In this document: positions 6,721 to 13,626 of the stretch, in pieces
Layout: every line of letters starts with the position of its first letter
How positions within the stretch are numbered: the stretch's first letter is position 1
Assembly (NCBI GenBank): GCA_963721445.1
Contig: CAVRIZ010000004.1
Location: 1 to 13,626, forward strand
Direction of reading: 5' to 3'
DNA: 13,626 nt
Source of the DNA: DAIOEK01 sp963721445
Lineage (GTDB): Bacteria; Chloroflexota; Anaerolineae; Anaerolineales; Anaerolineaceae
The notes under the pieces: model-generated
Seen by the model: only the letters and a program-made list of their open reading frames with translations
What the model was told of the DNA's origin: nothing
Database searches by the model: none
Made by a program: the position numbers and the translations under genes

Positions 6721-6767
6721 TTGAAGACTGGCAATCCAGCATCTTTTCAGGATTGCCAGTCCTTCAA
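6721..6767 (+). terminator. Long hairpin, likely terminator after DUF4386 copy 1
   Basis: TTGAAGACTGGCAATCC (6721-6737) pairs with 6750-6767 over 17 base pairs, with one bulged C at 6762 and a 12-base loop. It begins 18 bases after the stop codon. There is no T tract after it, so it could also serve as a transcript-stabilising stem, but position and strength favour a transcript end or attenuation between the two halves of the membrane-protein block. Confidence 0.6.
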
Positions 6768-6850
6768 AGAGTATGTAACGGGATTTTTCAATGCAATAGC
6801 TGGGATCGTTCTCTGATACTCGTCCATATTCTGAAAATGGAGACTACGTA

Positions 6851-6952
6851 ATGAAACTCAAAACTGCTCTTACCGTCGGTTTGAAGATAATTATCCTGAC
6901 TGTTCTCCTGTTCGTTTGCTGGTCTGTGGCAGGTAGTGTTTTGGGGCTATAG
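6851..6952 (+). CDS. 33-residue one-helix membrane ORF; separate small protein, leader or detached N-terminus
   Basis: Starts MKLKTALTVGLKIII and continues with a single hydrophobic helix to VLGL, then TAG (6950-6952). GGAG at 6839-6842 lies eight bases before the ATG, a good ribosome binding site. The frame is the same as that of the 270-residue membrane protein starting at 7043, and stays open from after the TAG to that gene. From memory, relatives of the downstream protein often begin with a comparable basic-plus-hydrophobic segment, so this may be its original first helix cut off by a stop. A hairpin followed by five T lies between the two, which would also fit a leader-peptide arrangement. 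I cannot decide between these. Confidence 0.4.
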   Translation: MKLKTALTVGLKIIILTVLLFVCWSVAGSVLGL

Positions 6953-6979
6953 GACAGGGCTTGCCAAACGACCGAACAG

Positions 6980-7013
6980 GTCAGCTCGGCACTCATAATG
7001 GTGCTGACTTTTT
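6980..7013 (+). terminator. Hairpin followed by TTTTT between the small ORF and the 270-residue protein
   Basis: GTCAGC (6980-6985) pairs with GCTGAC (7003-7008), with alternative inner pairing of GCAC (6989-6992) with GTGC (7001-7004), directly followed by five T (7009-7013). It has the form of an intrinsic terminator or attenuator and lies 30 bases before the start of the next gene. Stem length is modest. Confidence 0.45.
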
Positions 7014-7042
7014 GCGAATTCAGATTGAAAAAGGAAGTTGAA

Positions 7043-7855
7043 ATGGATATACAAACTTCGAAAATCCTCTTGGCTTTACTGGCAGTGTGCTTTCTAGACA
7101 CACTGGTTCTGACTTACACCATCCTCCGCTCGCGTTGGGCGGGTTGGCGGCTCATGGCAACCGTCTTTTTTATCTTCTTTGGCATCATGACATTCATGAC
7201 GCAAATTGAATCGGTAGTCTTTCACATCCTGCCGCCGGGTGTGTTGCCGCGTCTCTTCCTGATGGGTGTCCTCGTTGCCACTCCATTCTCGCTGCTGGCC
7301 ATTCTTATTCTGGGCAAGGGAAAAGCAGATACCACAACAGCCAATGAGCCGAATTCACGCTTGAAAATGTCTGTAAGAGAATGGGCCTGGAAATTGGCGG
7401 TGATTGCAATCGTTTTTATGATCTTATACTCCACCTTTGGCTACTTTATTGCCTGGAAAAGCCCTGCGGTGCAAGCCTATTACGGCGGGATTGACGAAGG
7501 CAGCTTCATCGCACACATGAAAGTAGTATTTACAACCGCACCATGGCTGGAGCCTTTTCAAGCCTTACGCGGCTTGCTCTGGGCATTGTTAGCCTTGCCA
7601 ATAATTCGCATGATGAAAGGACAATGGCAGGAAACTGCCATCGCCGTTGGATTGTTATTCGCTGTGCTGATGAACAGCCAACTGTTGCTCCCCACTCCGC
7701 TTATGCCTGAAGCAGTACGAATGACGCACTTAGTTGAAACGGCCTCGTCCAATTTCATTTTTGGATATCTAATCGTTTGGATGCTCCACCGCCATCACTC
7801 GTCGTTACCAGATTTGTTCAGAGCAGGCCTGACTCCATTGGTTATAAATGAATAA
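7043..7855 (+). CDS. Polytopic integral membrane protein, function unknown
   Basis: A 270-residue protein from the ATG at 7043. AAGGA (7031-7035) seven bases upstream decides this start over the in-frame ATG at 6998, which lies within a hairpin and has no ribosome binding site. About seven to eight hydrophobic helices are visible. Striking conserved-looking stretches are LRSRWAGWRLM, MTQIESVVF, GVLPRLFLMG, REWAWKLAVIAIVF, YFIAWKSPAVQAYYGG, IRMMKGQWQE and HLVETASSNFIFGYLIVW. I recall similar unnamed membrane proteins in Chloroflexota, with no assigned function. The gene lies between two DUF4386 paralogues, 31 bases before the second, and is probably co-transcribed with it. The natural N-terminus may include the helix at 6851 if the stop there is an error. 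Confidence 0.75.
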   Translation: MDIQTSKILLALLAVCFLDTLVLTYTILRSRWAGWRLMATVFFIFFGIMTFMTQIESVVFHILPPGVLPRLFLMGVLVATPFSLLAILILGKGKADTTTANEPNSRLKMSVREWAWKLAVIAIVFMILYSTFGYFIAWKSPAVQAYYGGIDEGSFIAHMKVVFTTAPWLEPFQALRGLLWALLALPIIRMMKGQWQETAIAVGLLFAVLMNSQLLLPTPLMPEAVRMTHLVETASSNFIFGYLIVWMLHRHHSSLPDLFRAGLTPLVINE

Positions 7856-7886
7856 AACTCAACTCATTTAAAAAATAGGAAAATAA

Positions 7887-8585
7887 ATGAATACCTTAAG
7901 AATAAATGCAGTAATGGCAGGTATCCTCTGCATCCTGGCTGTGTCCTTTGTGATTTTGGGCGCAGTCATCAACGGCGAGGTATTTATCTCACTCATGTCA
8001 AGCATTTCCCTTGCTAGTGCGGATATTCTGAGCCTCATTGGCGCCTATTCGTCCCAGCTTACCGGCGGCGCGCTTTTTCTCATCATGATGGGGACTTCGC
8101 AGGCGGCTATGACGGTTTTCCTCTACCCGGTCGTCAAAAAAGATAGCGAAGGACTGGCAATGGGGATGGTCCTTTTCCAGGGAGCATTGGGTGGAATATG
8201 GTGTTTAGTTACTGCTCTTGGATTTTTTGCACTGGCCGCGCTTGGCACCGAATCCATCGTCACCGGAGCTGATCATGCTGCTTTGCAGTCCATGGGCAAT
8301 ATCTTATATCAACTCCAGTACCGCCTTTGGGAGATCGGACCAATCTTTTTTCTCATTGGGGCCACATGTTTATTTGTCTCCTTCTACCGCACTCGGCTAA
8401 TACCCCGCTGGTTGTCCGTGTGGGGCTTGATCGGTGTGATTACCTTTATGGCTCACACAAATACTAGCTATGATTTATATTTGAAAATGGTGTTGGTGAC
8501 ACAGGAATTGGTGATGGCGGTCTGGTTGACTGCGAAGGGGTTTAATCAACCGGCGATCGCAGCCCTGTCTGCAAAAAGTGAATGA
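7887..8585 (+). CDS. DUF4386-family integral membrane protein, copy 2
   Basis: A 232-residue paralogue of the protein at 5983-6702. Both begin with similar MNT and N-A-V-M residues, and share GALxxxxMGxSxxAMTVxLYPV, SFYRTRLIPRWLSVWG and QELVMAVWLTAKGFN with AIAALSA near the end. About six transmembrane helices are expected. AGGA (7877-7880) lies six bases before ATG 7887. The preceding gene ends 31 bases upstream, so the two form an operon, closed by the hairpin at 8656-8681. The middle of the protein diverges more from copy 1 than the ends, suggesting an old duplication with separate specialisation. Function unknown. Confidence 0.85.
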   Translation: MNTLRINAVMAGILCILAVSFVILGAVINGEVFISLMSSISLASADILSLIGAYSSQLTGGALFLIMMGTSQAAMTVFLYPVVKKDSEGLAMGMVLFQGALGGIWCLVTALGFFALAALGTESIVTGADHAALQSMGNILYQLQYRLWEIGPIFFLIGATCLFVSFYRTRLIPRWLSVWGLIGVITFMAHTNTSYDLYLKMVLVTQELVMAVWLTAKGFNQPAIAALSAKSE

Positions 8586-8655
8586 ACAAGATAATATTGC
8601 TCTGTCATTTATACTTTTGGCATCATATTTTCACCTTTCCTCCAACTGTAACATC

Positions 8656-8681
8656 AGCCCTCGACCATAAGGTCGAGGGCT
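8656..8681. terminator. Strong hairpin terminator between converging genes
   Basis: AGCCCTCGACC (8656-8666) and GGTCGAGGGCT (8671-8681) are a perfect 11-base-pair GC-rich stem with an ATAA loop. It lies 70 bases after the DUF4386 copy 2 stop and 41 bases beyond the end of the minus-strand gene at 8723, so it can end transcripts from both sides. T tracts are short on both strands. Confidence 0.75.
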
Positions 8682-8722
8682 TATGTTCGCATGGACTTGA
8701 TACTAGTGAATTGCTTTCTCCC

Positions 8723-9577
8723 TTATAACAACCGGACCATATACATCCCGATGACTGCGACTGCCATCTCCAACGTGGAATCCGATAATGACAAAAGCGC
8801 TCCGGAAAAAGATTGATAAAAGGTATATGGGCTAAGGAACGGAGAGCTGGCCAAAGCATGTTTTAATTTCCGTTTCTTTAATCCTTTCACCAGCAGTATT
8901 AATCCGATCGGTACAGCCATTGGCCACAGTGAATTATCAATCACGATTTTTTCACGTTGAATTGCCATCCAGGTATCTATTGGCCAGAAGCCAAATATAA
9001 GAAACGAGAGGATGAGACATCCAAGTAATGGTAAATATAACCGGACGATCCCATGCAGTTTATTCTCCCGCCAGGCAAGCCATGTCCATAAAATGATCAC
9101 CCCAAATGTGGCCTGCGGTTTAATTACCATAAATATCATTCCGATCGGACCTGGCATTAATATTCCGAGTAAAGCCAACCAATCAATGTTACCAAGGGTT
9201 ACGCAAATAAGCACAGGGAGTGATAACAAGTAAAAAACCATTGTGATCGGCTTCGCACTCAAACGATATGCGAGATATCCAAATGCGGCGAATCCAATGA
9301 TCATCATCGCTCCAAAACCATATTTCAGAGGAAGTAACGCAAATGGAATAAGTAAAGGTATCAACCACGGAGGGTTATAAAACCAACCTGTATGATATGG
9401 AGATTGCCCCTGCAGCACCAGCCTTATGGCAGGCAAATAAGCGTCTCGCCAGTCCAGTCCAACGGGTAAAAAAGTTCCAGCCAGGAAAGACAACAAACCG
9501 AATATGGATACACCGATGAAGCCGATAATTCCAAAACGGGTAAGTGTATTTGACCAGATTTTTCGGAAAAATTGCAT
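8723..9577 (-). CDS. GT87/DUF2029-like membrane protein, putative polyprenol-phosphate-dependent glycosyltransferase
   Basis: A 284-residue polytopic protein resembling the GT-C-fold GT87 (DUF2029) family, which uses polyprenyl-phosphate sugars as donors on the outer face of the membrane. After a first helix (about 14-38) comes GLDWRDAYLPA (40-50), an Asp-containing loop like the proposed catalytic loop of GT-C enzymes. Then follow QGQSPYHTGWFYNPPW (56-71), LGNIDWLAL (128-136), the VIKPQ motif (151-155), and a late SSPFLSPY (244-251). Typical family members are about 350-450 residues, so this is a short version. GGGG nine bases before the ATG may serve as Shine-Dalgarno. It lies downstream of the HD-GYP sensor gene across a 328-base gap. 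Acceptor and donor are unknown; GT87 assignment is by motif pattern only. Confidence 0.65.
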   Translation of the reverse strand: MQFFRKIWSNTLTRFGIIGFIGVSIFGLLSFLAGTFLPVGLDWRDAYLPAIRLVLQGQSPYHTGWFYNPPWLIPLLIPFALLPLKYGFGAMMIIGFAAFGYLAYRLSAKPITMVFYLLSLPVLICVTLGNIDWLALLGILMPGPIGMIFMVIKPQATFGVIILWTWLAWRENKLHGIVRLYLPLLGCLILSFLIFGFWPIDTWMAIQREKIVIDNSLWPMAVPIGLILLVKGLKKRKLKHALASSPFLSPYTFYQSFSGALLSLSDSTLEMAVAVIGMYMVRLL

Positions 9578-9905
9578 TTCTTAAATCCCCAAATTAATAA
9601 ATGCCCATTCAATTCTTTTAGACAAGGACAAAAGGTTCTTTGGTATTTTACTTCGATTTGCCGATACTCATTTGATGAATGGAATTTAACATTATGCAGG
9701 AATTTTTCCTACTTGAATGGTTGCAGCCAATTAATAAAGGAAGTCTGTTTACAACGGATAATCAGATATTCTGCTATTGATAGTTTAAGGTATGCACTGT
9801 TACTTTATCGATATGAAAAATGGATTACGTCTCGGAATGGTATTTGGTAATGCATGCATTTACAATCTTGCCATGATGGTATTAATTGCCAGTAATAATT
9901 CAGGT
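9578..9905. other. 328-base gap between two minus-strand genes
   Basis: No credible gene is seen. A perfect 12-base palindrome, AATGCATGCATT, lies at 9849-9860, about 45 bases beyond the sensor gene's stop. No convincing terminator for the sensor gene or promoter for the glycosyltransferase-like gene could be picked out by eye, although the length would allow both. Confidence 0.5.
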
Positions 9906-12900
9906 TCACTTACCCGTCCCATCCATTTTAATAATTTCCGAAATATCTTTATCAAATTCCTGCGCAATCTCAGGCAACCTAATAAATTGATCAACCACAC
10001 TCGGGTCAAATTGCTTGCCCGATTCGTTATAAATATGCTGAATTGCTTTTTCCTTACTCCACGCAGCTCGATATGGTCTCTCGCTTGTCAGCGCATCCCA
10101 AACATCCGCGACTGCGAAAATTCTGGCTGCCAGCGGAATTTGCTCCTCTTTTAACCCATCCGGGTAACCAGTTCCATCCCAATGCTCGTGGTGATAGTGA
10201 GGAATATCCAACGCTGGTTTCAGGTATTCGATCGGAGACAACAACTTATAAGATAGGATGGGATGTCCGTTTATGATCTCTCGCTCTTCAGGGGTCAGTG
10301 GGCCGGGCTTATGAAGGATTGAGTCAGGCACACCTAATTTTCCGATATCATGTAATAGAGCGCCGCGCCGGATATGTTCCAACTCTTCGCCTCGCACATT
10401 GAAAATTGTCGCGAGGATGAGTGTTAGATCCGTCACCCGTTCACTGTGACCTTCCGTCTCCTTGTCACGCAGGTCCATTGCCTTGGACCAGCCTTCTATA
10501 GTGGCATCGTAAGAAAGTCGTAGTTTCAGGTTGGATTGGGCGAGATCATTAAAGAGGGAAAGATCGTCAATGGCAATGGCCGTCTGGCTGGCAAGGGTGA
10601 TCAGAAATTCGCGCCAATTCTGATTATACTTTTGGGGTGTTCGATTGAAGACTTCCAATACGCCAATGCTATTCCCTTTTGCGATCAAAGGTAACCCGAA
10701 ATACGAAGTGAATTCTTCTTTTCCGGTAAAAATCGGGTGGATCGGTATATCATGTGCAACATGCAGGTCATGATACTCAACTATTGATTTGGTCAGGACG
10801 ACCCAACCCGGAGCACCTTCTCCGATCTTGGATCGGGGATAATCCGATCTTTTCATGCGGAAACCCTTCATCATGATCGGCTCCAATTGGAGGGTATGCG
10901 GGTCGACCAGTTGAATGCAAGCGGCATCCACTTGAAGGTTTTTCATCAATTCGGTTGTGATCACTCCCAGAACGGTATTCAGGTCAATACTTCCGGAAAT
11001 TGCAAGGTCTATATTATGCAACGCCTGCAAGTGTTCCACCTGACGCGTCACATCATCCAAAAGGTTTGCGCGATGAATAGCATTTCCAGCGTTTTCACCA
11101 AAGGTAGACAGGACTTGTATGTCATGATCGGTAAAGGGCAAAACACCTTCGGCTGCTTCCCTGGCAATACACAGGACTCCCAATAATTCTGTAGTCGATT
11201 GAATCGGCACAAAGATGGCCGGTCCGATTAGATCTTCATTGTTGATTCCTTCCACCCGATCGGGGTCATCAAGATACTTATTCACGATGACTGGCTGCCT
11301 TGTCCTGAGCACTCTCCCCGAGACACCCTGTTGGATCGAAAAGGCAAAGCCCTGATTGGTCTTCAAAAAACCATCCACATATTCAACGTGGAAGGAATTC
11401 CCCGGAGAATCAAGCAGGGTGATCAAACAAGAATCGCCATTTATTGCCCGAGTCGAAAACTCAGCAAGGGAAGGTAGCATCTCATCCATTGTTTGCGCTT
11501 TTCGGAGAGCTTGCGAAAATTCCATAAAATTCTCGAGCTCTGCATTTCTGCCTCGGTAGCTTGCTTCCGACTCCCGCAGACTTTTTTCTCCAGCCAGTCT
11601 TTCCGTCATATCCTCAAAGATGACCGCAAATTCTCCGGGACGGGTGCCAAAAACCTTAACATTCATCGTCTTATCGATCGACGGAATATATGACTCAATG
11701 GATGTATTCCGGTCAGTTTGGGATACCTGAACAAATGTAGGTAACCAATCTTTTAATAGCTCTGGTGTAGTAAAACTGGAAATGTTATCTGTGCCATGGG
11801 AAATATGAACGCCGAATTGGTCTTCAAATTGTTTATTTGCAGCGATATACCGGTAATCGATTACTTGCCCTGAATCATCTTTGATCAGTTGGGCATCAAA
11901 AAACGCATCTGGAATGTTCTGGAAGAGAAGCCTGTACCGCTCCTCGCTTTCCTGAATGGATTTTTGCAGGCGATAATCGTTCGTCATATCTTTGAACACC
12001 AGGACGACGCCTGTGGTCTCACCGTTAATATCCTTGATCGGCGCACCGCTGTCAGAGATCGGAAATTCCCTTCCATCTTTAGCCGTGAGAATGGTGTGAT
12101 TCGCCAGCCCAACAACGATACCTTCCTTAAGGACTTGGTCTATCGGATTTTCAACCATGTTTCCGGAGAATTCATTTCTAATTTTAAAGACATCGTGAAT
12201 ATGGTGATGTATTGCATCCGCTTCTTTCCAGCCCGTAAGAATTTCTGCAGCAAGATTGAGATTTTGAATCAACCCAAGACTATCCGTCGTGATCACAGCG
12301 TCCCCAATACTATATAACGTGGTTCGAAATACTTCCTGCGCCTTGGATTTTTCCTGTACAGCCTCAAGTTTTTCTTTTAAGTGATTTTGTTGGGAACGGA
12401 GATTGAGTATCCTGAGGCTGATACCAGACATGAGGAATAGCAGCGCGAGGATAGTTATCCCCAATGCAGATCGGTATCGTAATTCTGCAAAAATCTCGTT
12501 TTGATCCACTTTGCTGACAAGAAACCAATTCGTCCCTGAGATTGCCCGAAGATCGGCAAGGACTGGAACGCCGCGATAATCGGTTCCTAGAAATTCTCCA
12601 GTTCGACCCAGGACTGCCTGTACGGCTGGGATATCCGTCCGGGTGAGGGGGAAACTAAGCTTAAAAACGGAGTTGAATTTGAATTGAAGCTCATTGATAA
12701 AAACTGCTTTCCCGTCTTCTCGTCTAACCAAAAGGGTTTCCGCAGACTGACTCGGGGTAGGCCAGGTCTGAATCAGGGGATAGATGAACTCGGCAGGGTT
12801 GATCCGTAATACGAGAAGGATGGATTCGTCGTCGAGGGTTTTCCTGAAAGGAATAACAATATCCAGGTAGATATCTGCGCATGACTTACAGGGATAAAAA

Positions 12901-13367
12901 TCGCCAAATACGACATCCTGGCTGGCGATCGCCTCTGAGAATTGATCAAGTGCGTTATTAGGAATAAGGTCCTGTTTTTCGTTTACAGAGAGTAATACAG
13001 TTCCATCCTGATTTGCTATCAGTATATCGTCATAGGAATACAGGTTTTTAATGACCGATATTCTACTTCGAATGGCTTGTTTTGTTTTGATGTCTTCCGG
13101 ATTTTTCTTATATTGCACGATCTGAGCAAGAATGCTTTCGTCAGATGCAATTACTCTGGCATCTGCCAGCCTCTCTGCCCGCCATGAAAGAATTTGCGAT
13201 GTTTTTAGATCTGCAATCGCATTCAATTCATTGTATTTGTGAATCAGGATAGAGTCATACTCATTGTGATAGAGAATAAAACCAATTCCTACCAATAAAG
13301 CGGCTAATCCAGCGTAAACAATCCAGATAATCCATCGTTTCCGTTGGTCAAACCAGTTATAAACCAT
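9906..13367 (-). CDS. Membrane-bound Cache-PAS-PAS-GAF-GAF-HD-GYP sensor phosphodiesterase
   Basis: An intact protein of 1153 residues predicted to hydrolyse cyclic di-GMP in response to several signals. In order: a TM helix (about 12-34); an extracytoplasmic double-Cache-like domain (about 35-295) with SWRAERLADA and QTWPTPSQSAETLLVRREDG; a second TM (about 301-321); a coiled linker; PAS (about 345-460); PAS (about 472-590); GAF (about 625-770); GAF (about 795-940); and HD-GYP (about 960-1135). The HD-GYP residues are all present: GHSERV, HDIGK, NGHP, HHEHWDGTGYP and ADVWDALTS. No GGDEF, EAL or kinase domain is present. The frame is open to a GTG at 13379, but ATG 13367 is preferred because GGGAGG (13372-13377, minus strand) lies just before it as a Shine-Dalgarno. 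The output domain is certain; the signals are not. Confidence 0.92.
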   Translation of the reverse strand: MVYNWFDQRKRWIIWIVYAGLAALLVGIGFILYHNEYDSILIHKYNELNAIADLKTSQILSWRAERLADARVIASDESILAQIVQYKKNPEDIKTKQAIRSRISVIKNLYSYDDILIANQDGTVLLSVNEKQDLIPNNALDQFSEAIASQDVVFGDFYPCKSCADIYLDIVIPFRKTLDDESILLVLRINPAEFIYPLIQTWPTPSQSAETLLVRREDGKAVFINELQFKFNSVFKLSFPLTRTDIPAVQAVLGRTGEFLGTDYRGVPVLADLRAISGTNWFLVSKVDQNEIFAELRYRSALGITILALLFLMSGISLRILNLRSQQNHLKEKLEAVQEKSKAQEVFRTTLYSIGDAVITTDSLGLIQNLNLAAEILTGWKEADAIHHHIHDVFKIRNEFSGNMVENPIDQVLKEGIVVGLANHTILTAKDGREFPISDSGAPIKDINGETTGVVLVFKDMTNDYRLQKSIQESEERYRLLFQNIPDAFFDAQLIKDDSGQVIDYRYIAANKQFEDQFGVHISHGTDNISSFTTPELLKDWLPTFVQVSQTDRNTSIESYIPSIDKTMNVKVFGTRPGEFAVIFEDMTERLAGEKSLRESEASYRGRNAELENFMEFSQALRKAQTMDEMLPSLAEFSTRAINGDSCLITLLDSPGNSFHVEYVDGFLKTNQGFAFSIQQGVSGRVLRTRQPVIVNKYLDDPDRVEGINNEDLIGPAIFVPIQSTTELLGVLCIAREAAEGVLPFTDHDIQVLSTFGENAGNAIHRANLLDDVTRQVEHLQALHNIDLAISGSIDLNTVLGVITTELMKNLQVDAACIQLVDPHTLQLEPIMMKGFRMKRSDYPRSKIGEGAPGWVVLTKSIVEYHDLHVAHDIPIHPIFTGKEEFTSYFGLPLIAKGNSIGVLEVFNRTPQKYNQNWREFLITLASQTAIAIDDLSLFNDLAQSNLKLRLSYDATIEGWSKAMDLRDKETEGHSERVTDLTLILATIFNVRGEELEHIRRGALLHDIGKLGVPDSILHKPGPLTPEEREIINGHPILSYKLLSPIEYLKPALDIPHYHHEHWDGTGYPDGLKEEQIPLAARIFAVADVWDALTSERPYRAAWSKEKAIQHIYNESGKQFDPSVVDQFIRLPEIAQEFDKDISEIIKMDGTGK

Positions 13368-13397
13368 CCACCCTCCCACCGGGATGAGGTAATTACA

Positions 13398-13429
13398 CTA
13401 TCTACAGATAGACATTATACATTTGTCTA
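13398..13429 (-). promoter_or_regulatory. Sensor gene promoter (-10 TATAAT) overlapped by an operator-like dyad
   Basis: On the minus strand a perfect TATAAT lies at 13414-13419, about 47 bases before ATG 13367; no good -35 is seen at 17 bases. The -10 sits inside an inverted repeat, TAGACA (13409-13414) and TGTCTA (13424-13429) with a 9-base centre. A second small dyad, CTATC-TACA-GATAG (13398-13411), overlaps the likely start of the RNA. A repressor bound here would block RNA polymerase; no such protein can be named. Confidence 0.5.
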
Positions 13430-13626
13430 AACAAGTATTGTAGCACACCAATAAAATGTTCCATCTAAAAATCATGTGAAATATTTTTGTATACAAATTT
13501 TCCATAAGTTCTTGATTTAATAATTAAGAACCTATATATTATTTTTCAGATAATTTTACAATCACTAAGCAGAAAATGCGCGCAAATTTCAACTTATTCG
13601 AACTCAAGAAATCGAGGAGCTCACTC
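13430..13626. other. AT-rich right end of the window, no gene seen
   Basis: Beyond the promoter there is only AT-rich sequence with two dyads: the 12-base palindrome TTTGTATACAAA (13486-13497) and the hairpin at 13508-13531. No open frame of note starts here. A neighbouring gene may begin or end just outside the window. Confidence 0.5.
13508..13531 (+). terminator. AT-rich hairpin, possible terminator
   Basis: GTTCTTGATT (13508-13517) pairs with AATTAAGAAC (13522-13531) over ten base pairs with one G-U, around a TAAT loop. TATATATTATTTTT follows on the plus strand. No plus-strand gene precedes it nearby, so it may instead be a regulatory dyad upstream of the sensor gene. Confidence 0.35.

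Noticed and set aside
9792..10154. Plus-strand open frame of 120 residues
   Set aside because: Most of it is antisense to the HD-GYP domain of the sensor gene, and it lacks a ribosome binding site and recognisable sequence.
11889..12317. Plus-strand open frame of 142 residues
   Set aside because: It is antisense to the PAS region of the intact sensor gene; a shadow of its codon pattern.
1..13626. tRNA, rRNA, CRISPR array or transposase
   Set aside because: Scanned by eye on both strands; no cloverleaf with conserved T-arm, no regularly spaced repeats and no transposase motifs were seen.

Overview
The window looks like a chromosomal stretch from a mid-GC bacterium of the Chloroflexota, probably Anaerolineae-like. 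This is inferred from gene content: a very large MalT/LuxR-type ATPase regulator, a pair of DUF4386 membrane proteins, a small protein with a KGHLDERW core next to them, a deazaflavin (F420)-dependent reductase-family protein, and a long multi-domain HD-GYP sensor. No rRNA, tRNA, CRISPR array, transposase or phage gene was found.

Left part (1-1600), plus strand: an isoprenylcysteine methyltransferase-family membrane enzyme (127-738) flanked on both sides by near-identical short hairpins. A 438-base gap follows, holding a long imperfect inverted repeat and an operator-like dyad, and then a Ddn/F420-type reductase gene (1177-1590).

Middle part (1900-5460), plus strand, damaged: a GNAT acetyltransferase (1921-2569) and a roughly 930-residue MalT-like LuxR regulator (2658-5460) both read as single proteins only if single-base indels at short homopolymer runs are corrected. 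In the regulator the breaks separate the start and Walker A motif from the main body, and the C-terminal DNA-binding domain from the sensor/TPR part. Either this segment is decaying or the assembly has homopolymer errors here; the sequence alone cannot decide. A strong terminator follows.

Membrane-protein block (5649-8585), plus strand: a 90-residue soluble protein, a DUF4386 protein, a hairpin terminator, a 33-residue one-helix ORF, a hairpin followed by five T, a 270-residue polytopic protein, and a second DUF4386 paralogue. Start codons generally have good Shine-Dalgarno sequences. The location downstream of the regulator makes these candidate targets of it, but that is inference.

Right part (8650-13626), minus strand: a strong hairpin terminator (8656-8681) separates the converging groups. 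Then come a GT87/DUF2029-like membrane protein (8723-9577) and an intact 1153-residue sensor (9906-13367) with TM-Cache-TM-PAS-PAS-GAF-GAF-HD-GYP architecture, a predicted signal-controlled c-di-GMP phosphodiesterase. Its promoter region has a perfect TATAAT inside an operator-like dyad.

No clearly new defence or mobile system was identified. The points most worth checking are the clustered frameshifts, the small ORF/hairpin arrangement at 6851-7043, and the DUF4386-regulator neighbourhood.
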